A stretch of 64,000 nucleotides of DNA, taken from assembly GCF_008923245.1 (NCBI RefSeq), contig NZ_WBOS01000008.1, positions 62,001-126,000 of the forward strand, written 5' to 3'. Every line of letters begins with the position of its first letter. Position 1 is the first letter of the stretch. Position numbers and translations under genes: made by a program. The notes under the pieces were generated by a model. That model was not told the DNA's origin, searched no databases, and saw only the letters and a program-made list of their open reading frames with translations. This stretch comes from Cytobacillus depressus. Its GTDB lineage: Bacteria > Bacillota > Bacilli > Bacillales > Cytobacillaceae. Below, one piece after another: positions 50,893-58,862 of the stretch.

Positions 50893-51212
50893 GTAGTCCG
50901 CGGTAAAAGGAGTGAGTTTGCATTGCCTGCAGCAGTGGAAAAAGACGTTCCGTGGTAAAAGGAGTGCGTCTCCATTGCCCGTAGCAGTGGAAAAAGACGT
51001 TCCGCGGTAAAAGGATCGTGTCTCCATTGCCCGCAGCAGTGGGAAAAGTCGTCCCCCGGTAAAAGGAGTGCGTCTCCATTGCCCGTAGCAGTGGAAAAAG
51101 ACGTTTCGCGGTAAAAGGATCGTGTCTCCATTGCCCGTAGCTGGGAAAAAGCACGTTCCACGGTAAAAGGGATACATATCGATTGCCCAAAATCGGGAAA
51201 AATCAACGTTTT
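50893..51212. repeat. Tandem array 3, 52-bp period, about 6 units
   Basis: YGGTAAAAGG cores occur at 50901, 50953, 51005, 51057, 51109 and 51161, each exactly 52 bp apart. A unit reads CGGTAAAAGGAGTGCGTCTC, then CATTGCCCGTAGCAGTGG, then AAAAAGACGTTCCG. AGTGCGT and ATCGTGT variants alternate, giving a 104-bp higher-order period in the middle. GGTAAAAGGA and CCATTGCCCG are shared with array 2 at the same offset, while the second half of the unit is unrelated. All three minus-strand frames stay open across it, because the unit lacks stops, not because it codes. Confidence 0.9.
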
Positions 51213-51301
51213 TAGCCTATTAATCGCGGTTTAGCAAATTCCAAAAAAAGTAATAAATTTCCCAAAACCTTTTTAACCTTTATACACCTAGGCTTCAGTC
51301 G

Positions 51302-51324
51302 AATTCTGTAGAAATGACAGAATT
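51302..51324 (+). promoter_or_regulatory. Palindromic candidate operator upstream of ywfO
   Basis: AATTCTGT-AGAAATG-ACAGAATT is a perfect 8+8 inverted repeat with a 7-bp spacer, followed by a further half-site TTCTGTAG. It lies about 30 bp upstream of the TATAAT at 51354-51359. I cannot match it to a known Bacillus regulator. Confidence 0.5.
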
Positions 51325-51353
51325 TCTGTAGTGAATTGTTGTGGGAATCGGGA

Positions 51354-51359
51354 TATAAT
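51354..51359 (+). promoter_or_regulatory. Minus-10 box of the ywfO promoter
   Basis: TATAAT is placed 31 bases before the ATG. GTGAAT at 51331-51336, 17 bp upstream, is a poor -35 and follows directly after the palindrome. Confidence 0.45.
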
Positions 51360-51389
51360 AGAGACACATCAGAAAATCGGAGGTAAAAG

Positions 51390-52703
51390 ATGGCATATCC
51401 GGTGGAGAAATTGCGTGAAGAAAAGGTATTTAAAGACCCTGTCCATCGCTATATTCACGTGAGGGATAGAGTAATCTGGGATTTAATTGGAACGAAAGAG
51501 TTTCAGCGTCTTAGACGAATCAAGCAGCTAGGAACTACATATTTAACCTTCCATGGTGCTGAACATAGCCGCTTTAATCATTCATTAGGGGTTTATGAGA
51601 TTATTCGGCGAATTGCAGATGATGTCTTTTTTGGCAGGCCGGAATGGAATGAAGATGATCGGCTCCTCTCCCTATGCGCAGCATTACTCCACGATTTAGG
51701 ACATGGTCCATTTTCCCATTCATTTGAAAAAGTCTTTGACCTCGACCACGAGCATTTTACAAGAGCTATTATTCTCGGAGACACTGAGGTTCATAAAGTA
51801 TTGAAAACAATTAGTCCGGATTTTCCTATGAAGGTTGCAGAAGTTATTGCGAAAACATCGAAAAACAAGTTAGTAGTGAGCTTAATTTCCAGTCAGATTG
51901 ATGCTGACCGCATGGATTATTTACAAAGAGACGCCTATTTTACAGGGGTTAGCTATGGCCATTTTGATATGGAGCGGATTTTGCGTGTGATGCAGCCAGG
52001 AGAAGACCAGGTTGTATTTAGACAAAGCGGCATGCACGCGGTTGAGGACTATATTATGAGCCGGTACCAAATGTATTGGCAAGTTTACTTTCACCCTGTT
52101 ACGCGAAGTGCAGAGGTTATTTTAACGAAAATTTTGCATCGTGCCAAAGCGTTACTAAGCCAAGGCTATTCCTTTAAATCCTATCCGTATCATTTTTCCT
52201 CTATGTTTAATGGAAAAATCACAGTTGAAGATTATATTAAACTTGATGAAGCCATTATTCTTTATTATTTTCAAATGTGGCAGGAGGAAGAGGATACCAT
52301 TTTGAAGGACCTTTGCCGCCGCTTTATGAATCGCAATTTATTTAAATATGCTGAGTTTGACCCAGCAAAGGAATATAAAAAGCTGGCTGAACTGTCCGGC
52401 CTGTTTGCAAAAGCAGGAATTGATCCGGAATATTATCTTGTTGTTGATTCCTCATCCGATCTTCCTTATGACTTTTACCGTCCGGGAGAAGAGGAGGAGC
52501 GGCTGCCGATTCATTTATTAATGAAAAATGGCGAGATTCGAGAGCTTTCCCGAGAATCGGAAATTGTCGATGCGATTTCTGGGAAAAGAAGAACGGATCA
52601 TAAATTGTATTATCCAGCTGATTTTGTTAAAGACCATTCAACAGCACCAGCGGTCAAGAAAGAAATTTGCAAGCTGTTAGAAATAGACGAGTCACGGTAT
52701 TAA
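51390..52703 (+). CDS. ywfO: HD-domain phosphohydrolase YwfO
   Basis: This 437-residue protein has an HD metal site: the first His in HSRFNHSLGVYEIIRRI, the HD pair in LLHDLGHGPFSHSFE and the last Asp in IDADRMDYLQRDA. That order is the dGTPase/SAMHD1-like group, and YwfO homologues hydrolyse nucleotides, but the in vivo substrate is uncertain. TCGGAGGT precedes the ATG. ywgA follows after 22 bases, so they are probably co-transcribed. Confidence 0.9.
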   Translation: MAYPVEKLREEKVFKDPVHRYIHVRDRVIWDLIGTKEFQRLRRIKQLGTTYLTFHGAEHSRFNHSLGVYEIIRRIADDVFFGRPEWNEDDRLLSLCAALLHDLGHGPFSHSFEKVFDLDHEHFTRAIILGDTEVHKVLKTISPDFPMKVAEVIAKTSKNKLVVSLISSQIDADRMDYLQRDAYFTGVSYGHFDMERILRVMQPGEDQVVFRQSGMHAVEDYIMSRYQMYWQVYFHPVTRSAEVILTKILHRAKALLSQGYSFKSYPYHFSSMFNGKITVEDYIKLDEAIILYYFQMWQEEEDTILKDLCRRFMNRNLFKYAEFDPAKEYKKLAELSGLFAKAGIDPEYYLVVDSSSDLPYDFYRPGEEEERLPIHLLMKNGEIRELSRESEIVDAISGKRRTDHKLYYPADFVKDHSTAPAVKKEICKLLEIDESRY

Positions 52704-52725
52704 ATGGAGTAGGAGATGACGAATC

Positions 52726-53235
52726 TTGTTAAAAGATCATGCTAAAATTATTCATGCTATTGCAGCATCAGAGGAAGTGATTGGACGGAAAAGGCTGCAA
52801 AAGATGGTATATATCGCAAAAAAATTAGATTTTCCTTTTCAAGAAAGATTTCAATTTCATTTTTATGGTCCGTACTCAGAAGAGCTCACTTTACGTGTTG
52901 AAGAGCTTTGCAATATGGGCTTTTTAGATGAAGTGAAGGAGAAGAAGGGCGGCTATTATCAGTATCGATATACTTTAACAGAGAACGGCCGTGAATTTTT
53001 AAGTCTTCATAACGAAGTCGCCATGCCTAAACTTCAAGAATGCTTGACTGATATGAACAGCCAAAATGCAAGATTTCTTGAACTTGTTTCGACTATATTG
53101 TTTTTTGACAACCTTCCTAAAGCAGAAGTGAAGGAAAAGGTCTTTACATTAAAAAGCAAGCAACGCTATACAGAGGAAGAAGTGGAAATAGCTTATCAAT
53201 ATATTGAAAGCTTAAGAGAAAAAGCCGTGCACTAA
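52726..53235 (+). CDS. ywgA: YwgA-family protein
   Basis: This 169-residue helical protein starts at TTG with GGAGATG upstream. The N-terminal KRLQKMVYIAKKLDFPFQER and HFYGPYSEELTLRVEELCNM look like a winged-helix-like module followed by a helical part. Function unknown; it always follows ywfO in related bacilli, so a functional link is probable. The terminator encloses the stop codon. Confidence 0.85.
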   Translation: MLKDHAKIIHAIAASEEVIGRKRLQKMVYIAKKLDFPFQERFQFHFYGPYSEELTLRVEELCNMGFLDEVKEKKGGYYQYRYTLTENGREFLSLHNEVAMPKLQECLTDMNSQNARFLELVSTILFFDNLPKAEVKEKVFTLKSKQRYTEEEVEIAYQYIESLREKAVH

Positions 53236-53251
53236 AGTGCGCGGCTTTTTC
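53219..53251 (+). terminator. Terminator enclosing the ywgA stop codon
   Basis: AAAAAGCCGTGCAC pairs with GTGCGCGGCTTTTT, one mismatch, with the stop codon in the 4-base loop. It is followed by CTTG. Confidence 0.8.
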
Positions 53252-53255
53252 TTGT

Positions 53256-53378
53256 TGTCTAGCTCCAGCGCCTAGCCCCTCGAGGTCACAAGCCAATCCT
53301 CCCAGAAAGGTAAAGAACACCTTTCCGTGAGGCTCGTCTTGTGCTTGTCGGGGCTGTTCAAGGCGCTTCCGCTTTTCT
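53256..53378 (+). repeat. Dispersed 123-bp hairpin element, copy G
   Basis: A full copy with arms AGCGCCT/AGGCGCT, AGCCCC/GGGGCT and CACAAG/CTTGTG, apex GAAAGGT/ACCTTTC. It ends two bases before the ywhB stop codon and starts five bases after the ywgA terminator. Confidence 0.88.
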
Positions 53379-53380
53379 TA

Positions 53381-53569
53381 TTATTCTTCGTCGCTTAAAC
53401 GTTTCCCGGCGACTGCATAATGGTTTTTAGTCATTTCCTCGATAAATACAACAACCTTTTCCTTCGGTGCCCCTGTTGTTTCGCTAACAGCGTCTGTTAC
53501 CTTTTCTACGAGTGACTTCTTTTGCTCCTCAGTGCGGCCTTCAAGCATTTTTACTGTTACATATGGCAT
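53381..53569 (-). CDS. ywhB: 4-oxalocrotonate tautomerase family protein YwhB
   Basis: This 62-residue protein begins MPYVTVKMLEGRTEEQKKSL; the Pro after the removed Met is the catalytic base of this superfamily, with VVVFIEEMTKNHYAVAGKRL completing the fold. The natural substrate of the B. subtilis protein is unknown, though it isomerises 2-hydroxymuconate-type compounds. Length is typical. AAGGAG precedes the ATG. Confidence 0.92.
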   Translation of the reverse strand: MPYVTVKMLEGRTEEQKKSLVEKVTDAVSETTGAPKEKVVVFIEEMTKNHYAVAGKRLSDEE

Positions 53570-53744
53570 AGTAAATGTCTCCTTTTCTATTCTTTTCTTT
53601 CAATGTTTGTAGTTTTTCATATTTCAGAAAAATACGCAAGTGTTTATCTTACGGGTTAGATCCTTTTCACTTTGTATGTTAAATCATGTATACTTTTTCT
53701 ATAGTCTAAAAGTGTGTGTTCAAAAAGGAGGACAAAAAGAGCCG

Positions 53745-53880
53745 AGAAGTTCAAGGAAGTGCAGCCTTCGAGCACCGGAACGCTAGCTGGTCGCTTCGAA
53801 GCATTCTCCTCGCACGAAGAAAAAGCGCTCTTCTTTTTCGAGGATATGCTTTTAATACGTGAGGAGCGGAGAAGCAAGCT
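53745..53880. repeat. Structured intergenic element, adjacent to hairpin copy H
   Basis: This stretch contains GAGCACCGGAACGCTAGC and the inverted arms AGAAAAAGCGC/GCGCTCTTCT-type (CGAAGAAAAAGCG with CGCTCTTCTTTTTCG), plus GCTTCGAAGC. It starts with AAGGAGGAC and ends at GCTGACTTAAAAAGG. I see no coding potential. Its base composition and stems look like another dispersed element, but there is no second copy in this window. Confidence 0.4.
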
Positions 53881-53896
53881 GACTTAAAAAGGTGGA

Positions 53897-54005
53897 AGTG
53901 CCTTGATCAGCCCCGACAAGCATAAGACGGCTTACGTAGTGGCCTGTTTTTTAGCCACGCAGTAAGATGGCTTATGACCTCGAGGGGCTAGGCACTGGAA
54001 CTAGA
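53897..54005 (-). repeat. Dispersed hairpin element, copy H (inverted, different apex)
   Basis: In reverse orientation this copy has AGTGCCT/AGGCACT as outer arms (others: AGCGCCT/AGGCGCT), AGCCCC/GGGGCT and CATAAG/CTTATG. The usual AAAGGT apex is replaced by CTTACTGCGTGGC pairing with GCCACTACGTAAG. So arms co-vary and the apex is exchangeable. It lies upstream of ywhC, not against a stop codon. Confidence 0.78.
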
Positions 54006-54073
54006 TTTGCAGAAATTCGACAGCTTTTTTTCCCGGACTTTTTGAATAACCTCTAAAAAAGGGGATATGACTG

Positions 54074-54730
54074 TTGGAAAACTTTCTGGCCTATTCATTA
54101 AAGGAAATTCCTTATGTTGCGATTACATTAATGATTGCTTTTACCGTTCATGAGTTTGCTCATGCATATGTCGCTTATAAATTCGGCGATCCGACAGCGA
54201 AAAATCAAGGGAGATTGACGTTAAATCCAATCCAGCATTTAGATCCGATTGGCACGATTCTCATTTTTATTGCAGGATTTGGCTGGGCTCGGCCTGTTCC
54301 CGTGAACAGATTTTTCTTTAAGAATCCCCGGATTGCAGGAATTTCCGTATCGATCGCAGGGCCGATAAGCAATTTCATCATGGCGAGTCTTGGCTTCATG
54401 ATTTGGTATGCAATCGTTGGAATGGGGTTAGCAGCGGGAGTTCCAGCGTTTGTACCGGAATTCTTTAATGTCTTTATTCATTTGAATTTAGTCTTATTTA
54501 TATTTAACTTAATTCCGCTTCCGCCGTTAGACGGGTATCGGATTGTGGAAGATTTAGCACCTAAATCGGTGAGGCCGCGCCTAACGCAGCTAGAGGCATA
54601 CGGCTCGCTCATTTTCATTATTCTTGTTATTACACCGCTTAGCCAATATACCATTTCGCCGATATTTTATTATGTTCTTCCTGTAATTGGCGACATGTTA
54701 GGTAATTTCTTTAGCGGGATATTTCTATAA
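54074..54730 (+). CDS. ywhC: Site-2 protease family (M50) membrane protease
   Basis: This 218-residue membrane protein has the zinc motif HEFAH (in TVHEFAHAYVAYKFGDP, helix 1) and the third metal ligand in FNLIPLPPLDGYRI near residue 155, with about five hydrophobic segments. These intramembrane proteases cleave membrane-bound substrates; the target is unknown. Start TTG 54074 has AAAAGGGG upstream. ywhD follows 97 bases downstream. Confidence 0.92.
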   Translation: MENFLAYSLKEIPYVAITLMIAFTVHEFAHAYVAYKFGDPTAKNQGRLTLNPIQHLDPIGTILIFIAGFGWARPVPVNRFFFKNPRIAGISVSIAGPISNFIMASLGFMIWYAIVGMGLAAGVPAFVPEFFNVFIHLNLVLFIFNLIPLPPLDGYRIVEDLAPKSVRPRLTQLEAYGSLIFIILVITPLSQYTISPIFYYVLPVIGDMLGNFFSGIFL

Positions 54731-54827
54731 TCGGCTTTTTTAAAACAACTTTGGCAAATTGCACGCATCCATTAAAAGTGATTTTTATATAATGCATGAA
54801 TAACTTTCTTTTAAGGAGGATCTTAGA

Positions 54828-55340
54828 ATGGAAGAGAAAAAGAAGAAAAAAATCGGGTTTAATATTATAAAAAATGATTCAACTGATGGGCATGGAGGAT
54901 TTGGGGTAGGTGCGTTAAGCTTGAATAATGTGTCGCCCGTGATTATTGATGTGGAGGCGAGTGAAGCGGCGATTGAAGTAGGTGCATTGCATGCTCGTAG
55001 TCCAGTAGAGAGAGGCATTAAATTCCTTCCTAATAAGGAGGAGGTGCCTAATGGAAAGCCTTATTGGCTTATTTGGGTCACGATTGATCGGAAAGAAGAG
55101 GGACCTTATTATGCTGGAGTAACTGCATGTGAAATGACGGTCGATCGCGAAATCCGCAGAGGTTATAAATCCCTGCCAGAGCATGTGAATCGAATGGATA
55201 AATCGATTAAACGCCATATTATTGTTGACCATATGGACAGCAAATCGAAAAAGATCCTTGAAGACTTTTTGAAAAACCACGATGCAGGCATGTGGGAACG
55301 CTCTCTACAACAATTGAAGGATGATTTGCAAGCAAATTAA
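54828..55340 (+). CDS. ywhD: YwhD-family protein
   Basis: This 170-residue protein reads KKKIGFNIIKNDSTDGHGGFGVGALSLN at the start, in two parts: a basic N-terminal tract and a glycine-rich strand region; then YYAGVTACEMTVDREIRRGY and a helical C-terminus. It matches YwhD of B. subtilis in size and order, of unknown function. AAGGAGGA precedes the ATG. Confidence 0.88.
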   Translation: MEEKKKKKIGFNIIKNDSTDGHGGFGVGALSLNNVSPVIIDVEASEAAIEVGALHARSPVERGIKFLPNKEEVPNGKPYWLIWVTIDRKEEGPYYAGVTACEMTVDREIRRGYKSLPEHVNRMDKSIKRHIIVDHMDSKSKKILEDFLKNHDAGMWERSLQQLKDDLQAN

Positions 55341-55466
55341 CAAATATTTAATTTTTTATGACGAAAATGTGACAGATTATTGACTTAAATTTCGAACTAC
55401 TTGCCCAAATCCAATAAAAAAAGTAAACTATTTAACAGTGTGATGGCACTTTATAAAGCTAGGACA

Positions 55467-55504
55467 CGAAAAACCTCGGGCCGCTGTGCACGAGGTTTTT
55501 CGTT
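55467..55504. terminator. Bidirectional terminator between ywhD and pbpG
   Basis: A perfect 12-bp stem CGAAAAACCTCG (55467-55478) / CGAGGTTTTTCG (55491-55502) encloses a 12-base loop; A and T runs inside the stem serve both strands. Confidence 0.8.
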
Positions 55505-55551
55505 TAGTGGATTTTGTCCATCGATATTTCGCTAAAGTCAAAAGGCAACTT

Positions 55552-57612
55552 TTATCTGCCAAAAATTCTCTTGTACCAAGGCCTCTTCGCGGGTTTTCCA
55601 TTTTTGGCGGGTGCTTCTTCCTGATATAATAGATGATCGGTGCAATATTCGGTTGGTTCTGTCCCTTCAGCGAAATAGGTGAGGCGCTTAATTGGGCACT
55701 GATCGGTTGCCAGCTTGCCGTTTTCAGGATTCACGAACACGCCAACAGTCCCCTTAACGGGCTTAAAGCCCTTAACTGACAATTCTTCATGTGCTTTCTC
55801 CATAAATTGAACCCAAATATTTTTGGCATAAGATTTATCCGCCGTTCGGGTGATTGTTTTTCCTTTATCATAGCCGGTCCAAACGGCTGATACGGCCTGC
55901 GGAGAATAGCCAATCATCCAGCTGTCCGTATCTGTTGACCCCGACTTTCCGGCATATGTACGAGTCATGTCGTCAATGACCGATCTTCCTGTCACGCTTG
56001 TATACCCATTCAGCTTCGGATCAAAAATTCCTGTCAGCATTTGCGTCATAACATACGTCAAATCTGGGCGCAAAACAGGGATGGCTTCCTTCGATTGCTC
56101 GTAAATAATATCCCCGTGGTAATTTTCGACTCGGGTGATTAAGACTGGTGATACCTTTTTTCCTCCATTGGCAAAAAGGCTATAGGCATTAGCCATCTCG
56201 ATAACCCGCACACCAGAAGTACCAAGGGCAAGCGATGGGACTGGATTCATTTTTGTCGAGAGCCCAAATTTTTTAGCAGTATTAACGAGCGTATCCATTC
56301 CGAGAAAAAGATGAGTTTTGACGGCAAAAATATTATCCGAAAGGGCGAGAGCCTGAACCATCGTAATATCGCCATCCGCATACTGGCTATTAAAGTTTTT
56401 CGGCATATAATCCGCTCTTCCGTCGTCAAATCGGAAAGTAGTTTGCTCACTTCTCATTAAAGTAGAAGGAGTAAAGCCATTTTCTAGAGCAGCATAGTAG
56501 AGTAATGGCTTGATCGTTGAGCCGGGCTGGCGAATGGCCTGGACAGCTCTGTTAAAAGGGCTCTCCGTATAATCTCTTCCGCCAACCATCGCTTTTACAT
56601 GGCCATTTTTCGGATTCATTGAAACAAGGGCAGCCTGAATTTCAGAATCCTTGTCGATGATTTCTTCTACTGTTTGCTCGGCGGCTTCCTGCTGTTTTAA
56701 ATCAAGCGTCGTATAAACCTTCAATCCGCCTAACGCAATGGTTCGGTCATCTAGCTTCAGCTCTGTCTTTAAAGCTTGGCGGACAGCATCTTGAAAATAA
56801 GGCGCGGTTTGTAGCTTTGTATGCGGATGCTTGCCAATAATAGTAAGCGGTTCATTCAAGGCATCCTCAGCAGCCTCTTTTTTAATAAAATCATTGGCGA
56901 CCATCGTATTCAAGATGATTTTCTGACGTCGTTGGGCATTTTCAAGCGATGCAAGCGGGGAATAGATGCTGGCCCCTTTAGGAACGCCAGCAAGGATTGA
57001 AGCCTCCGCAAGAGTCAGGTCCTTGGCGCTTTTTCCAAAAAAGAACTGGCTCGCAGCTTCGGCCCCGTATGCTCCATGCCCATAGTAAATCGTATTTAAA
57101 TAGCCTTCTAGAATCTCTTTCTTCGAATAATTCATCTCGAGACGAATGGTATAAAAGACTTCTTTTAATTTCCGCGTCCATGTTTTTTCATGGGCAAGAA
57201 ATAAATTTCGAGCATATTGCTGGCTGATCGTACTGGCCCCTTGCACCTTTGCCATTGCTTTCACATCGGCAAGGACCGCACCGCCAATTCGAATGAAATC
57301 AAAACCGTGATGGGAGTAGAATTTCCGATCCTCAATGGAAATGGTGGCATCCACTAAGTATGGGCTAATGTCCGATAGATCTACCCAATATCTCTTCTGT
57401 CCATTATGACTTTCCCCAATGACAGTACCATCATTTGCATAAAATAACGTGGATTGCGGAACAGCAAGCGGCGGCGGCCCAAGGATCTTAGCATAAAGTA
57501 AAACACCCGCAATCATAATAACCGCAAGGGCAAAAGCAATAAGACTCAAAATGATTATCGCCCGCAAATATTTCCCAGCTTTTCTAAAACGCTGATTCGT
57601 CATAATTTCCAT
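55552..57612 (-). CDS. pbpG: Class A penicillin-binding protein (PBP2d-like)
   Basis: This 686-residue bifunctional enzyme has an N-terminal membrane anchor (about residues 18-41), a GT51 transglycosylase domain with the EDRKFYSHHGFD motif (catalytic Glu) and QGASTISQQYARNLFL, then a transpeptidase domain with the active serine in RQPGSTIKPLLYY, SDN and KSGS. The KTG-type motif has Ser in place of Thr. It makes and cross-links peptidoglycan; in B. subtilis pbpG (ywhE) is a sigma-F-dependent sporulation gene. The position next to ywhD and speE supports this. AGGAGAGG precedes the ATG. The C-terminal Cys pair (DQCPIK, EYCTDH) is notable. Confidence 0.92.
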   Translation of the reverse strand: MEIMTNQRFRKAGKYLRAIIILSLIAFALAVIMIAGVLLYAKILGPPPLAVPQSTLFYANDGTVIGESHNGQKRYWVDLSDISPYLVDATISIEDRKFYSHHGFDFIRIGGAVLADVKAMAKVQGASTISQQYARNLFLAHEKTWTRKLKEVFYTIRLEMNYSKKEILEGYLNTIYYGHGAYGAEAASQFFFGKSAKDLTLAEASILAGVPKGASIYSPLASLENAQRRQKIILNTMVANDFIKKEAAEDALNEPLTIIGKHPHTKLQTAPYFQDAVRQALKTELKLDDRTIALGGLKVYTTLDLKQQEAAEQTVEEIIDKDSEIQAALVSMNPKNGHVKAMVGGRDYTESPFNRAVQAIRQPGSTIKPLLYYAALENGFTPSTLMRSEQTTFRFDDGRADYMPKNFNSQYADGDITMVQALALSDNIFAVKTHLFLGMDTLVNTAKKFGLSTKMNPVPSLALGTSGVRVIEMANAYSLFANGGKKVSPVLITRVENYHGDIIYEQSKEAIPVLRPDLTYVMTQMLTGIFDPKLNGYTSVTGRSVIDDMTRTYAGKSGSTDTDSWMIGYSPQAVSAVWTGYDKGKTITRTADKSYAKNIWVQFMEKAHEELSVKGFKPVKGTVGVFVNPENGKLATDQCPIKRLTYFAEGTEPTEYCTDHLLYQEEAPAKNGKPAKRPWYKRIFGR

Positions 57613-57949
57613 GTGAATACCACCACCTCTCCTATTTTATGTAAAACGAAATCGTCATCGGATTTTTTGAGCAAGCCTTGATGTAATGGAGTAAACTCGA
57701 TGAGATTTACTAGAATTACCCTGGCAAAAATTACATCTCTCCTTAGTATTGAAAAAAACCGTTCGTTTTAAACATTTTCGTTTAATCTATTGCAAATTTT
57801 TCTTGCATTTTTGCTAGATTCATCTATACTTTTTCTCATGTTTGTAATAATTTAGATTGGGAAATATAAAGAAGATATGCGAATGGCGTCATAGTGATAG
57901 GGCGCTGCGGGAAAATAAATGATATTTTACGGAAGGAATGGTTTACAAA

Positions 57950-58777
57950 ATGGGTCTATGGTTTACTGAAAAGCAAACAGAGAATTTTGGTATTACGATG
58001 AAGGTAAAACGTACTTTACATACAGAACAAACTGATTTTCAAATGCTAGAAATGGTAGAAACAGAAGAATGGGGAAATATGCTTTTACTTGATGGCATGG
58101 TTATGACTTCTGTGAAGGACGAGTTTGTGTACCACGAAATGGTAGCGCATGTGCCGTTATTCACACATCCTAACCCTGAAAATGTGTTAGTTGTTGGCGG
58201 CGGTGACGGTGGGGTTATCCGTGAAGTTCTAAAGCACCCAAGCGTGAAAAAAGCAACTCTTGTTGATATTGATGGAAAAGTAATCGAGTACTCTAAAAAA
58301 TATCTTCCAGAAATCGCTGGTATGCTTGATGATCCGCGTGTAGATGTTCAGGTCGGCGACGGCTTCATGCATATTGCTGAAAGCGAAAACGAATACGATG
58401 TTATTATGGTTGACTCAACTGAGCCTGTTGGTCCAGCTGTAAACCTCTTTACGAAAGGCTTCTATGCGGGAATCGCTAAAGCTTTAAAGGAAGACGGAAT
58501 TTTCGTTGCACAATCGGACAACCCTTGGTTTAAAGCAGATTTAATCCGCAATGTGCAAAAGGACGTTAAGGAAATTTTCCCGATTACACGTCTATATGTA
58601 GCGAATATCCCAACATATCCAAGTGGCATGTGGGCGTTCACACTTGGCTCGAAAAAGCATGATCCACTAGCTGTGAGCGAAGAGCGCTTCCATGAAATCG
58701 AAACAAAATACTATACGAAAGAGCTTCATCATGCAGCATTCGTATTACCGAAATTTGTGAAGGATTTAGTAGAATAA
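57950..58777 (+). CDS. speE: Spermidine synthase (polyamine aminopropyltransferase)
   Basis: This 275-residue enzyme transfers aminopropyl from decarboxylated S-adenosylmethionine to putrescine. Key segments: [21 protein letters not shown], the nucleotide loop [30 protein letters not shown] and [14 protein letters not shown], which has the catalytic Asp. The ATG at 57950 matches the B. subtilis start; ATG 57938 abuts the GGAAGGA site. speB follows after 85 bases, so the polyamine pathway agmatine to putrescine to spermidine is encoded together. Confidence 0.95.
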   Translation: MGLWFTEKQTENFGITMKVKRTLHTEQTDFQMLEMVETEEWGNMLLLDGMVMTSVKDEFVYHEMVAHVPLFTHPNPENVLVVGGGDGGVIREVLKHPSVKKATLVDIDGKVIEYSKKYLPEIAGMLDDPRVDVQVGDGFMHIAESENEYDVIMVDSTEPVGPAVNLFTKGFYAGIAKALKEDGIFVAQSDNPWFKADLIRNVQKDVKEIFPITRLYVANIPTYPSGMWAFTLGSKKHDPLAVSEERFHEIETKYYTKELHHAAFVLPKFVKDLVE

Positions 58778-58811
58778 GTCTAAAAAATTGCAGATTTAAA
58801 TAATGAGATAA

Positions 58812-58832
58812 AGGGGCATGCATTTTGCCCCT
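58812..58832 (+). promoter_or_regulatory. Hairpin between speE and speB
   Basis: AGGGGCA pairs with TGCCCCT around a 7-base loop, just before the speB ribosome site. No T-run follows, so it probably affects mRNA stability or translation, not termination. Confidence 0.45.
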
Positions 58833-58862
58833 AAAAATATAGATGAACGAGGGATGACAGTG

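Noticed and set aside
50679-51206. Three overlapping minus-strand frames across array 3
   Set aside because: Same reason as for array 2; one of them also runs antisense into the DUF1450 gene.
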